A stretch of 64,000 nt of DNA from Nocardia alni (GTDB taxonomy: Bacteria; Actinomycetota; Actinomycetes; Mycobacteriales; Mycobacteriaceae). The stretch spans positions 21,101-85,100 of the forward strand of contig NZ_JAGPOX010000021.1 in assembly GCF_019038435.1 (NCBI RefSeq). Reading direction: 5' to 3'. Position numbers and translations under genes: made by a program. The notes below the pieces were generated by a model. It worked only from the letters and a program-made list of their open reading frames with translations. It searched no databases and was not told the origin of the DNA. Shown in pieces: positions 51,676 through 61,534 of the stretch (position 1 is the stretch's first letter; the number at the start of each line of letters is the position of its first letter).

Positions 51676-53376
51676 TCAGGCCGATGCGCTGATGGGCGCG
51701 TCGGTATCGACGGTGGGCTTGCGGCGCCGACGGCGTCGGCGGGCGGGCCTGTCTGCCGCCTCGTCCGCGGTGTCGGTGTCGTTGTCGGTCGGCTCCGAAT
51801 CGCCGGAGTCCGATGTCACGTCGCCGGGCTCCGCGGCCGAATCCTCGTCGCGGCCATTCGAATCCGAGGGGCGACGACGACGCCGACGACGGCGAGCCGG
51901 TTTATCATCGGCAGTGTCCGGCGAATCCGTCTCGGCCGTAACCGATTGCGTGACATCGTCATCCGAATCGGTTGCGGTATCGGTGGTTTCACCATCGACC
52001 GGCTGACCGCTTCGGGTGCGGCGACGGTTGCGCTTGCGCGGGGAGCGCGGTTCGCGTTCCACCACAACGGCATCCTCGTCGCGCTGGGCCACCTTGCGGT
52101 GCAGCGTGCCCGCCACGCCCTCCGGGATGCCCAGCTCCGCATACAGGTGCGGTGAGCGGGAATACGTCTCCACCGGCTCCGGGATGCCCAGGCCGAGCGC
52201 GGAATTGATAGCGGCCCAACGGTTCAGCTCGTCCCAGTCGACCAGGGTGACCGCCACGCCGGTGCGGCCCGCGCGGCCGGTGCGGCCGATGCGGTGCACG
52301 TAGGTCTTCTCGTCCTCGGGGCACTGGTAGTTGACGACGTGGGTGACGTCGTCGATATCGATGCCGCGGGCAGCCACGTCGGTGGCGACCAGCACGTCGA
52401 TCTTGCCCTTGCGGAACTTGTCCAGGGCCTTCTCGCGCTGCACCTGTCCCAGATCGCCGTGCACGGCCCCGACGGCGAAGCCGCGCTCGGCCAGATCGTC
52501 GGCGACCTTCTGCGCGGTGCGCTTGGTGCGCGTGAAAACCATGGTGGCGCCGCGAGTCTCGGCCTGCAGGATGCGCGCGACCAGCTCGCTCTTGTCCAGC
52601 GCGTGTGCGCGGTAGACGAACTGCGCGGTGAGGTCGTGCACCGCCGAATCGTGCGGTTCCTCGGCCCGGATGTGCGTGGGCTTGTGCAGGAACGTGCGCG
52701 CCAGGGTGATGATCGGGCCCGGCATGGTCGCGGAGAACAGCATCGTCTGGCGCTTGTCGGGCACCATGGTCAGGATGCGCTCGATATCGGGCAGGAAGCC
52801 CAGATCGAGCATCTCGTCGGCCTCGTCGAGCACCAGCACGCCGACCTTGCCCAGGATCAGATGCTGCTGTTCGGCCAGATCCAGCAGGCGGCCCGGGGTG
52901 CCGACGACCACATCGACGCCGGAGCGCAGCGCCGCGATCTGGGATTCGTAGGGCCGGCCGCCGTAGATCGAGGCCACCTTCAACGAGCCCTGATGATTGG
53001 TCAGATGTTTGCCCGCATTTTCCAGGTCCTGGGTGACCTGGATGCATAACTCGCGGGTCGGCACGATGATCAGCGCCCGCGGCGTACCGTCCAGCGGCGT
53101 GGTGCCCGAATCGGTGGTGGAAATGCGCTGCAGCAGCGGCACGCCGAATCCGAAGGTTTTACCCATACCGGTGCGTGCCTGGCCGATCAGATCCTCGCCG
53201 GCCAGCGCGAGCGGCAGGGTGAGCTCTTGAATCGCGAAGGTGCGTTCGATTCCGATCTCGCCGAGCGCGCGGACGATTTCCTCGCGAACGCCCAATTCGG
53301 CGAATGTCGGGGCCTTATGTGTGGGGTCGAGTTCCGCTGTCAGCAGCGTGTCGGTCAACCCGGGTTCTGGTTCCAC
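51676..53376 (-). CDS. rhlE: DEAD-box RNA helicase (RhlE type)
   Basis: About 566 residues. Q motif FAIQELTLPLALAGEDLIGQ, motif I ARTGMGKTF, DEAD box VLVLDEADEMLDLGF, SAT motif LFSATMPG, and motifs V-VI ATDVAARGIDIDDVTHV and HRIGRTGRAGRTG. The C-terminal 130 residues are an Arg/Asp-rich disordered tail typical of actinobacterial RNA helicases. The start is uncertain. A GTG at 53376 and a CTG at 53391 (after GAGGAAGG) are both plausible, and the frame stays open to 53598 but loses coding character. It unwinds RNA in ribosome assembly or decay. Confidence 0.92.
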   Translation of the reverse strand: MEPEPGLTDTLLTAELDPTHKAPTFAELGVREEIVRALGEIGIERTFAIQELTLPLALAGEDLIGQARTGMGKTFGFGVPLLQRISTTDSGTTPLDGTPRALIIVPTRELCIQVTQDLENAGKHLTNHQGSLKVASIYGGRPYESQIAALRSGVDVVVGTPGRLLDLAEQQHLILGKVGVLVLDEADEMLDLGFLPDIERILTMVPDKRQTMLFSATMPGPIITLARTFLHKPTHIRAEEPHDSAVHDLTAQFVYRAHALDKSELVARILQAETRGATMVFTRTKRTAQKVADDLAERGFAVGAVHGDLGQVQREKALDKFRKGKIDVLVATDVAARGIDIDDVTHVVNYQCPEDEKTYVHRIGRTGRAGRTGVAVTLVDWDELNRWAAINSALGLGIPEPVETYSRSPHLYAELGIPEGVAGTLHRKVAQRDEDAVVVEREPRSPRKRNRRRTRSGQPVDGETTDTATDSDDDVTQSVTAETDSPDTADDKPARRRRRRRRPSDSNGRDEDSAAEPGDVTSDSGDSEPTDNDTDTADEAADRPARRRRRRRKPTVDTDAPISASA

Positions 53377-53948
53377 AGTGAGCTTGCTCAGGTGCTTGCC
53401 TTCCTCGCGTATCGCATCGTCGCGCGCACGAGGTGTGGGGCGGGCCCGCTGGCCCGCGACGACCACATATCCGACGGTGTTTCCACCTCGGCCGCTGCGG
53501 GATGCCGGTGACGGCATCAACCTGGCGCGGCGCATCGGTGTTGCGGATCTGGTGCGCGCACATTTTCCATTTGGGCGGCGGCGCCTCCGGTCGGTCACGA
53601 GACCGGGTGATCGGTCTGTGTCACGAGCCGGATTTTCCGTTGCCCAAGCAGATTGTAGCGTGATATCTTCCGCCGTCCGATTTCTACCGCCAAAAATGCC
53701 AAACGGCCGTTGCGGCGGGCTCGGTTCAGGGTTTATTCTGCGCCTCCGGCGTGTGGTGCGGCACAGGAAGATTCACCGAGTGGTCCACGTCGCACGACTG
53801 CCGGGCCCGGGTCCGGGAGTGGGGTATCACACAGTGCCGGTGTGCTCCGCGACACGCCCCGGGGTCGGGCGCGCCGTCCAGCGCGGATTCGCGACGATCG
53901 GGCATGACCTGTCGGCGGCCCGGCGATACCCCTATTAGGGTGTATGGC
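53377..53948. other. Long upstream region between divergent genes
   Basis: Up to 570 bases between the helicase start and the ferritin-like gene. No convincing gene. The far end (53920-53948) carries a likely -10 region just before the ATG at 53949. The rest could hold a long 5' leader of the helicase mRNA, as is common for DEAD-box genes under autoregulation. Confidence 0.4.
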
Positions 53949-54647
53949 ATGGGAGTAAACCCGCCTGCCGCGCTGGACGTTTCATCCGATTCCGCCGATC
54001 GTATCCCCGCCGACCATCCCGGCGTCACCGATCTGTTCGCCGTGCTCGCCTACGGTGAGATCTCGGCGTTCTACCGCCTGGCCGAGGAGGCGAAGCTGTC
54101 GCCGACGCTGCGGGGCAAGGTGGCCGTCGCGACCATGGCCGCCGCCGAGATGGGCCACTTCGAGACGTTGAACGGCGCGCTGGCGCGGCAGGGGGTCGAT
54201 GTCTTCGACGCGATGGCGCCGTTCGTGCGCGCACTGGACGCCTACCACGACTCGACCGACCCCTCGACCTGGCTCGAGTCGATGGTCAAGTTCTACGTGG
54301 GCGACGGTATCGCCGCCGACTTCTACACCGTGCTGGCCAACGCGCTCGCGCCCGAGGTGGCCACGGTCGTGCGCGATGTGCTCGCCGAGACCGACCATTC
54401 GCAGTTCGTCGTCGAGGAGGTGCGCGGCGCGGTCGCCGACAGCCGCTCGCAGCGCGACCGGCTCACCCTGTGGGGCCGGCGGCTGCTGGGCGAGGCGATC
54501 ACCCAGGCGCAGTGGGTGATGGCGCAGCGCGATTCGCTGACCGAACTGGTGCTGCAGGCCACCGGGGACCTGAACGGCGTGGCGGCGTTGTTCGAGCACA
54601 TGCAGAACAGCCACGCCGAGCGGATGCGGGTCCTCGGCCTGGGGTAA
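53949..54647 (+). CDS. Ferritin-like fold protein (MiaE-like, Rv3210c type)
   Basis: 232 residues, four-helix ferritin-like fold (PF13794 group): LFAVLAYGEISAFYRLAEEA, AAAEMGHFETLNGALARQG and DVLAETDHSQFVVEEV supply Glu/His di-iron ligands in the usual E-ExxH pattern. Related to tRNA hydroxylase MiaE, but the actinobacterial members have no proven substrate. The ATG at 53949 starts the conserved protein. Confidence 0.85.
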   Translation: MGVNPPAALDVSSDSADRIPADHPGVTDLFAVLAYGEISAFYRLAEEAKLSPTLRGKVAVATMAAAEMGHFETLNGALARQGVDVFDAMAPFVRALDAYHDSTDPSTWLESMVKFYVGDGIAADFYTVLANALAPEVATVVRDVLAETDHSQFVVEEVRGAVADSRSQRDRLTLWGRRLLGEAITQAQWVMAQRDSLTELVLQATGDLNGVAALFEHMQNSHAERMRVLGLG

Positions 54648-54733
54648 TCCGTTTCGCTGACAGCGTTATCGACGCCCGCTCGTCCTGCATTAGCCTTGTG
54701 CGGAACAGCACCAAGGACTCTAGGAGGTTGGCC

Positions 54734-54961
54734 GTGGAGGTCAAGATCGGTATCTCGGATAGCCCGCGCGAACTCGTGATCACGAGTTCGCAGACCCAGG
54801 AAGAGGTCGAGAAGCTGGTGTCCGGTGCGTTGGGTGGCAAAGAGGCCGTGATCTCTCTGACCGACGAGAAGGGCCGCAAGTACCTGATCCAGGCCGCCAA
54901 GATCTCCTACATCGAGATCGGCACCGCCGCTGCGGGCCGCGTGGGTTTCGCCGCGGTCTAA
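54734..54961 (+). CDS. DUF3107 protein (TB9.4 type)
   Basis: 75 residues from a GTG after TAGGAGG. A short conserved actinobacterial protein (EVKIGISDSPRELVITSSQT, LTDEKGRKYLIQAAKISYIE). Function unknown; its neighbours match those of Rv3208A. Confidence 0.92.
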   Translation: MEVKIGISDSPRELVITSSQTQEEVEKLVSGALGGKEAVISLTDEKGRKYLIQAAKISYIEIGTAAAGRVGFAAV

Positions 54962-54975
54962 GCACAGAAAAACGA

Positions 54976-55009
54976 ATCCGGGTCCTGGCGAGAACGCCGG
55001 GACCCGGAT
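54976..55009. terminator. Hairpin after the DUF3107 gene
   Basis: ATCCGGGTCC (54976-54985) pairs with GGACCCGGAT (55000-55009), with an inner GGCG/CGCC helix and an AGAA loop. A bidirectional terminator before the convergent TetR gene. Confidence 0.88.
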
Positions 55010-55087
55010 CTATTGTCAAGCCATCTATCGCTGATCCGCTGCCGACCGCCGCTCGCCAAGCGGCTCTCGCGGTGCCAGCTTGTCGGC

Positions 55088-55867
<780 letters not shown>

Positions 55868-56006
55868 TCAGTAGCTGGCCGTCATAAGCAATCTCGCACA
55901 AGGATGTGAAAAACCGCAACCGTTTCCGCTAAGTCGGCTAACTGTGACGTAGTCGGGTCGGTCGATGCTGCTGTATAGCTGCCGCGGTTGTGAGAGTCTG
56001 AAGGTT

Positions 56007-56930
56007 GTGACCGACCGGCGGGACGGATCATCCAAGGACGACGCATTCGGCATCGCGGGCGTCCGGTACCTGCGCCGACTGGCCCGTTTGCTGGGCAGCT
56101 ACGGCTGGCGGGCATACGCACTGCCCTTGCTGACGGTCGTCACGGTGCTGGTGATCGTGGACGCCGTCAAGGGGGGTGGCGAGTCCCCTATCGCCGCCGT
56201 GCCAGGCCTGGGCAGACTGAGCCCGCACTCGAAATCCGGTGGCATCATCGGCGCACCCCCTCGCGGTGACGGCGCGTTCGCTGCCGGTCTGCCGACCGGC
56301 GCACTGCCCGACGGCGGTTCGTTCACCGAGGCCGGCGCCGGTCACTGGCATATCGTGCCCGGTACGTCGGCGCAGGTCGGCACGGGCAAGGGCCATCCGT
56401 TCACCTATACGGTCGAGATCGAGGACGGGGTGGGCACCTCCGGATTCGGCGGCGACGACGCGGTCGCGCACATGGTCGACGCCACCCTGGCCAATCCCAA
56501 GAGCTGGACCCACGATCGTGATTTCGGCTTCCGCCGCATCGATTCCGGCACTCCCGACTTCCGGGTCTCGCTGACCTCGCGCAAGACCACCGAGACGTCC
56601 TGCGGCTTCGAGATTCCGATCGACTCCTCGTGCTTCAACGCCGACCTCGGCCGCGTGGTGCTCTCGGAGGTGCGATGGGTGCGTGGGGCGGTGGCCTTCG
56701 ACGGCGATATCGGCTCGTACCGGCAGTACCAGATCAATCACGAGGTGGGCCACGCCATCGGCTACCACCAGCATCAGCCGTGCGAGACCGACGGTGGGCT
56801 GGCTCCGGTGATGATGCAGCAGACCTTCGGCACCCACAACGACGACATCGCCGCCCTGGATCCGCAGGGTGTGGTGCCGAAGGACGGGAAGCGGTGCCGC
56901 TTCAACCCGTGGCCGTACCCCCGGGGCTGA
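56007..56930 (+). CDS. DUF3152 membrane-anchored metalloprotease-like protein
   Basis: 307 residues from a GTG. One N-terminal membrane segment (AYALPLLTVVTVLVIVDAV), a Gly/Pro-rich linker, then DUF3152 with a zincin HExxHxxxxxH motif (NHEVGHAIGYHQHQPC, near 244). It probably acts outside the cell membrane. Close to mycobacterial Rv3207c. Substrate unknown. Confidence 0.9.
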   Translation: MTDRRDGSSKDDAFGIAGVRYLRRLARLLGSYGWRAYALPLLTVVTVLVIVDAVKGGGESPIAAVPGLGRLSPHSKSGGIIGAPPRGDGAFAAGLPTGALPDGGSFTEAGAGHWHIVPGTSAQVGTGKGHPFTYTVEIEDGVGTSGFGGDDAVAHMVDATLANPKSWTHDRDFGFRRIDSGTPDFRVSLTSRKTTETSCGFEIPIDSSCFNADLGRVVLSEVRWVRGAVAFDGDIGSYRQYQINHEVGHAIGYHQHQPCETDGGLAPVMMQQTFGTHNDDIAALDPQGVVPKDGKRCRFNPWPYPRG

Positions 56931-57016
56931 GATGGCACGATGGGCATGGGAAGAACGATCCGGTTCGCGGCGTTGAAGGACTGAGATGCTGCGAATTCGA
57001 TGAAGGAGTCCAGGAC

Positions 57017-58201
57017 GTGTCATCACCGAAGCCCCTGCCGCCATTGGTCGAACCGGCCGGCGAGCTGAGCCGGGAGGAGGTCGCCCGGTACAGCCGCCAC
57101 CTGATCATTCCCGATGTGGGCGTGGACGGGCAGAAACGCCTGCGCAACGCCAAGGTGCTGGTGATCGGCGCGGGCGGGCTGGGCTCCCCGGCGCTGTTGT
57201 ACCTGGCCGCGGCCGGTGTCGGCACGCTGGGCATCGTGGAATTCGACGAGGTGGACTCCTCCAACCTGCAGCGGCAGGTCATCCACGGCGAATCCGATAT
57301 CGGGCGCAGCAAGGCCGACAGCGCGCGCGATTCGATCCTGGAGATCAACTCCGGCACCAACGTTGTGCTGCACAAGTTCCGGCTCGACAACGACAACGCG
57401 GTCGAACTGTTCCGCCAGTACGACCTCATCGTCGACGGCACCGACAACTTCGCCACCCGCTACCTGGTGAACGACGCGGCGGTGCTGGCGGGCAAGCCCT
57501 ACGTCTGGGGCTCGATCTACCGGTTCGAGGGCCAGGCGTCGGTGTTCTGGGAGGACGCCCCCGACGGTCGCGGCATCAACTACCGCGACCTGTACCCCGA
57601 GGCGCCGCCGCCGGGCATGGTCCCCTCGTGCGCCGAGGGCGGCGTGCTGGGCGTGCTGTGCGCCTCGATCGGCTCGATCATGGTGACGGAGGCGATCAAG
57701 CTGATCACCGGCATCGGCGAGCCGTTGCTGGGCCGGCTGATGGTGTACGACGCACTGGACATGAACTACCGCACCATCAAGCTGCGCCGCGATCCGGAGC
57801 GTCAGCCGATCACCGAACTGATCGACTACGACGCGTTCTGCGGCGTGGTGTCCGAGGAGGGGCAGGCCGCGGCCGCCGGTTCCACGATCACCGCGCGCGA
57901 GCTCAAGGACATGCTCGACGCCGGTAAGGATGTCGCGATCATCGATGTGCGCGAGCCCGTCGAATGGGACATCGTGCGCATCGAGGGCGCGACGCTGATC
58001 CCCAAGGACCAGATCCTGTCCGGTGCGGCCCTGGCCGAACTGCCGCAGAACCGTCCAATCGTGCTGCACTGCAAGACAGGTGTGCGCTCGGCCGAGGCCC
58101 TGGCCGCGCTGAAGCAGGCCGGATTCTCCGACGCCACCCACCTGCAGGGCGGAATCATCGCCTGGGCCAAGCAGATCGACCCGTCGCTGCCGGTCTACTG
58201 A
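57017..58201 (+). CDS. moeZ: MoeZ: E1-like adenylyltransferase/rhodanese sulfurtransferase
   Basis: 394 residues from a GTG after GAAGGAG. The N-terminal ThiF/MoeB domain has the ATP-binding VLVIGAGGLGSPALLYLAAA and IVDGTDNFATRYLVNDAAV. The C-terminal rhodanese domain has its active-site Cys in VLHCKTGVRSAEALAAL (near 352). It adenylates and sulfurates small carrier proteins (MoaD, CysO, ThiS types) for molybdopterin and cysteine synthesis. Same place as Rv3206c. Confidence 0.95.
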   Translation: MSSPKPLPPLVEPAGELSREEVARYSRHLIIPDVGVDGQKRLRNAKVLVIGAGGLGSPALLYLAAAGVGTLGIVEFDEVDSSNLQRQVIHGESDIGRSKADSARDSILEINSGTNVVLHKFRLDNDNAVELFRQYDLIVDGTDNFATRYLVNDAAVLAGKPYVWGSIYRFEGQASVFWEDAPDGRGINYRDLYPEAPPPGMVPSCAEGGVLGVLCASIGSIMVTEAIKLITGIGEPLLGRLMVYDALDMNYRTIKLRRDPERQPITELIDYDAFCGVVSEEGQAAAAGSTITARELKDMLDAGKDVAIIDVREPVEWDIVRIEGATLIPKDQILSGAALAELPQNRPIVLHCKTGVRSAEALAALKQAGFSDATHLQGGIIAWAKQIDPSLPVY

Positions 58202-58208
58202 CGCCCAC

Positions 58209-58241
58209 CATGCGCCGCGCCTTTGTTCGGCGCGGCGCATG
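58209..58241 (+). terminator. Hairpin after moeZ
   Basis: 13-bp perfect GC-rich stem (58209-58221 with 58229-58241) and a 7-base loop, 8 bases after the moeZ stop. Confidence 0.85.
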
Positions 58242-58275
58242 CGCCCGAATTGCCGGTCGGGGGTAGCGTGCGGTC

Positions 58276-59127
58276 GTGACTTCTGTGGAACCTCCCGAGC
58301 ATGTGCGGGCCACATTCGGTCTTCGCGAAGTGACACCGCTCCCGCTCAACGACTGGGACGGCGGGTGGCGGTGCGGTGACGTGGTGCTGTCCCCGGTCGC
58401 CGACCACGCACGCGCGGCCTGGTCGGCGAAGGTGCGCGAGGCGCTGAAGGTGGACGGGCTGCGGCTGGCCCGGCCGGTGCGCGCGACCGACGGACGCTAC
58501 GTCGTGTCCGGTTGGCGCGCGGACACATTCCTGGAGGGCGCCCCCGAACCCCGGCACGACGAGGTGGTCTCGGTCTCGCTGCGGCTGCATGAGGCGACCG
58601 CGGCATTGGAGCGGCCGCGTTTCCTTGTGCAGCAACCCATCGCGCCGTGGATGGACGTGGACGTCTTCGTCGCCGCGGATCGCGCCGCGTGGGAGCCGGT
58701 GCCGCTGCGCAGCCTCAAGGCCGGTGGCATGCAGCCGGTCACCTCGCTGGACGGGCAGCACAGCCTGAAACTGCTCACGCAGCTGTCGACCCTGCGCAAA
58801 CCGATCAAGACCCCGCCGCAGCTGGTGCACGGGGATCTGTTCGGCACGGTGCTGTTCTCCGCCGCGGACACCCCCGGACTCACCGATCTCACCCCCTACT
58901 GGCGGCCCGGACCCTGGGCCGCCGGGGTGATCGTGGTCGACGCGCTGTCCTGGGGCGGGGCCGACGAGGGACTGCTGGAACGCTGGTCGGACCTGCCGGA
59001 ATGGTGGCAGATGGTATTGCGGGCGGTCATGTTCAGGCTCGCCGTGCACGCCCTGCATCCCCGCTCTACGCCGGAAGCCTTTCCGGGGCTGGCACATACG
59101 GCCGACATGGTCCGGTTGTCGCTGTGA
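58276..59127 (+). CDS. TIGR02569 family protein
   Basis: 283 residues. A conserved actinobacterial protein with an aminoglycoside-phosphotransferase-like fold: LRLARPVRATDGRYVVSGWR, the catalytic-loop-like QLVHGDLFGTVLFSA, and ALSWGGADEGLLERWSDLPE. Role unknown. It follows moeZ as in mycobacteria and is closed by a hairpin shared with narK. Confidence 0.9.
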   Translation: MTSVEPPEHVRATFGLREVTPLPLNDWDGGWRCGDVVLSPVADHARAAWSAKVREALKVDGLRLARPVRATDGRYVVSGWRADTFLEGAPEPRHDEVVSVSLRLHEATAALERPRFLVQQPIAPWMDVDVFVAADRAAWEPVPLRSLKAGGMQPVTSLDGQHSLKLLTQLSTLRKPIKTPPQLVHGDLFGTVLFSAADTPGLTDLTPYWRPGPWAAGVIVVDALSWGGADEGLLERWSDLPEWWQMVLRAVMFRLAVHALHPRSTPEAFPGLAHTADMVRLSL

Positions 59128-59131
59128 CGCG

Positions 59132-59167
59132 ACGGCCCCCGCCCCGCGAGAAGCGGGAGGGGGCCGT
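59132..59167. terminator. Hairpin between convergent genes
   Basis: ACGGCCCCC (59132-59140) pairs with GGGGGCCGT (59159-59167); an inner CCCGC/GCGGG helix continues the stem. It serves both neighbours. Confidence 0.82.
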
Positions 59168-59183
59168 GAATCGCGGTGTGCCG

Positions 59184-60644
59184 CTACACGTTCGCGTGTG
59201 CCAGCGAGGGTATCCGCTCGACCGCGAACGCCGAACGCAGATAGAACCACCAGGTGACCCCGCCCAGCACCAGGAAGATTCCGGTGTACAGCCACATCGC
59301 GGGGGCCATGCCGTGGTAGTGGACATTGGATTCGCGCAGCACCTGCTGCAACAGCCAACCGCCCGATCCGCCGAACGCGCCGACCACGCCGATCGCCGCG
59401 CCCGCCTGGCGCTTGGCCGCGGCGGCGGCCGCCGCGGGATCCCGGCCCGCTTCGGCGGCACGGCGTGCGGCCTCGGCGCGGAAGATCGACGGGATCATCC
59501 GATAGGCAGAACCGTTGCCGATGCCGCTGAGCAGGAACAGCAGCAGGAATGCGATCAGATACAGCGGAAAGCTCTTCGCCGACAGGCCGATGATTGTCAG
59601 CACCGTCGCCACCGCCATGCCGACGAAGACGTACAGCGTGATCCGCGCGCCGGTCAATCGGTCGGCGATCCATCCGCCGAACGGACGGCTCAGCGATCCA
59701 AGGAACGCGCCGAGGAACGCCAGATTGCCCAGCGTGCTCATCCAGCCGATCTTGGCCAGCTCCGGGAAATTCGATTTGATCAGCGTCGGGAAGGCGAACG
59801 AGAATCCGATGAACGAGCCGAAGGTGCCGATGTACAGCAGCGACATGATCCAGGTGTGCCGGTTGGTCAGGGCGAGCCGATAGGAGCTGCCGTCGGCCTT
59901 GGCGGTGGTGATCGAATCCATATAGCGCAGCGCACCGAACATCGCGACCAGAATGAACGGCACCCATACCAGCACCGACAGGGTGATGCCGAATCGGTAT
60001 CCGCCCGGATTCTTGGCCATGATGTGAGTGCCGAGGGTGATGATCAGCGGGACGAAAAGCTGAGTCTGGGCCACGCCCATATTGCCGCCCGCTGCGTTGA
60101 TGCCGAGCGCGGCGCCCTTTTTCCCCTCGGGGTAGAAGAAGTTGATATTCGCCATCGACGAGGAGAAATTGCCGCCGCCGAATCCGGCCAGCGCGGCCAG
60201 CAGCATGAATACCCAGAACGGCGTGCCCGGCTGGTTGATGAAATACGCCAGCAACAGCGTCGGGATCAGCAGCATGCCCGCGCTGAATACGGTGAAGTTC
60301 CGGCCGCCGAATTTTGGAATCGCGAACGTATAGGGAATACGCAGGACCGAACCGACCAGAGTGGGCGTCGAGGTCAGCAGCAGCGAATTGCTCACGGCCG
60401 CCGGACCGGTCATGTAATGGAATCCGGCCGAGCCCATGGCGGTGACCACGCTGGCCCACAGCACCCAGACACTGAATCCGAGATTCTCGGAGAACACCGA
60501 CATGGCCAGGTTCTTACCCGCGGTTTGTCTGCCGCCGTTGTCCCAGAAGGTTTCGTTGTCGGGCTCCCAGTGGTCCAGCCAGCGACCTCGGCGCTGATAG
60601 CCGAAGGTGGCCGGACTGGTCGGAGCCAGGGCGTCGGTGGTCAT
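59184..60644 (-). CDS. narK: Nitrate/nitrite transporter NarK
   Basis: 486 residues, 12 membrane segments, MFS nitrate/nitrite porter family. RQTAGKNLAMSVFSENLGFS, the nitrate-signature-like GLGGGNF-type AGFGGGNFSSSMANINFFYP, and SRPFGGWIADRLTGARITLY are visible. AGAGGA precedes the ATG at 60644. With nirB at the window end it suggests nitrate import and reduction; the direction of transport is not settled by sequence. Confidence 0.93.
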   Translation of the reverse strand: MTTDALAPTSPATFGYQRRGRWLDHWEPDNETFWDNGGRQTAGKNLAMSVFSENLGFSVWVLWASVVTAMGSAGFHYMTGPAAVSNSLLLTSTPTLVGSVLRIPYTFAIPKFGGRNFTVFSAGMLLIPTLLLAYFINQPGTPFWVFMLLAALAGFGGGNFSSSMANINFFYPEGKKGAALGINAAGGNMGVAQTQLFVPLIITLGTHIMAKNPGGYRFGITLSVLVWVPFILVAMFGALRYMDSITTAKADGSSYRLALTNRHTWIMSLLYIGTFGSFIGFSFAFPTLIKSNFPELAKIGWMSTLGNLAFLGAFLGSLSRPFGGWIADRLTGARITLYVFVGMAVATVLTIIGLSAKSFPLYLIAFLLLFLLSGIGNGSAYRMIPSIFRAEAARRAAEAGRDPAAAAAAAKRQAGAAIGVVGAFGGSGGWLLQQVLRESNVHYHGMAPAMWLYTGIFLVLGGVTWWFYLRSAFAVERIPSLAHANV

Positions 60645-60803
60645 GGGATTCCTCTCGAGCGTCACTCGCGGATGCTCCGGCGCGGTGCGTATGCCGGATT
60701 GATCGCTGTGGTCCGACTTACCGTAGGAATCGGGTGTTACGTGCGTGTGGCATGAGCGCCACTTCTAGCTCACCCGTGCCCGGGTGGCGTGGTGAGGTGC
60801 GTG

Positions 60804-61499
60804 TCAGCGGCCCGAATATTCGGAGATGAGCGAGCTCAGCAGGCAATTCGCCACGCGCGCGGCATGCTCCGGGTCGCCCTGGATCACCGCATCCACCAGT
60901 TCGGCGTGCTGATCGTGATAGGTGTTGGCGGCTTGGGCCGTACGGCTGCGGATCCCCTGTTCGATCACCGGAAGCAGGGAGTCGTAGAACTCGAGGTACA
61001 CCGGATTGTGGCTGGCGACGACGATCGCGCGGTGCAGTTGCACATCGGCGTGGATGGCGGCGTCATCGGTGTTCGGCCGCTGGCGGTACTCCTCCAGATG
61101 CTGCCGCAGGGAATCGATGTCGGCGGCGTCGCGGCGCTGGGCGGCCAGCCGCGCGGCGTGCGTGTCCAGGGCCTGCCGTAGTTCGAGGACGTCCCGCTCG
61201 ACCGCGTCGGCGAAGTACTTCGTCAGCGCGCCACCCAGATCGGAATCGGCGGTGACGTAGGTGCCCGAACCCTGGCGGCGTTCGAGCATGCCCGCGTGAA
61301 CCAGTGCCTGCACCGCCTCCCTGACGGTGTTGCGGCCGGTGCCGGTGAGCTCGGTCAGCTCCGGCTCGGTGGGAATGCGGGAGCCGACGGGCCAGCGGCC
61401 GGAACGGATTTCGGTACGCAGCTGCTCGGTCACCTGGGCGATGAGGCTGGTCCGCCGGACTTGTTGCACAGGCAACAGCGTACCCCTGCGATATTCCAT
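60804..61499 (-). CDS. FCD-domain GntR regulator
   Basis: 231 residues. N-terminal winged helix: LIAQVTEQLRTEIRSGRWPV, LTELTGTGRNTVREAVQALV and GMLERRQGSGTYV. The C-terminal FCD domain (VLELRQALDTHAARLAAQRR, DVQLHRAIVVASHNPVYLEF) has Asp/His metal ligands. Divergent from the CynX-like transporter; the short shared region suggests it controls that gene. Confidence 0.93.
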   Translation of the reverse strand: MEYRRGTLLPVQQVRRTSLIAQVTEQLRTEIRSGRWPVGSRIPTEPELTELTGTGRNTVREAVQALVHAGMLERRQGSGTYVTADSDLGGALTKYFADAVERDVLELRQALDTHAARLAAQRRDAADIDSLRQHLEEYRQRPNTDDAAIHADVQLHRAIVVASHNPVYLEFYDSLLPVIEQGIRSRTAQAANTYHDQHAELVDAVIQGDPEHAARVANCLLSSLISEYSGR

Positions 61500-61534
61500 T
61501 GCCTCCCATCATCCGGTCATCCTATGATTTTCCG

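Noticed and set aside
56630..57016. Upstream extension of the moeZ frame to 56630
   Set aside because: It runs antisense-like through the DUF3152 gene end; the GTG at 57017 has a clear ribosome site and matches family N-termini.
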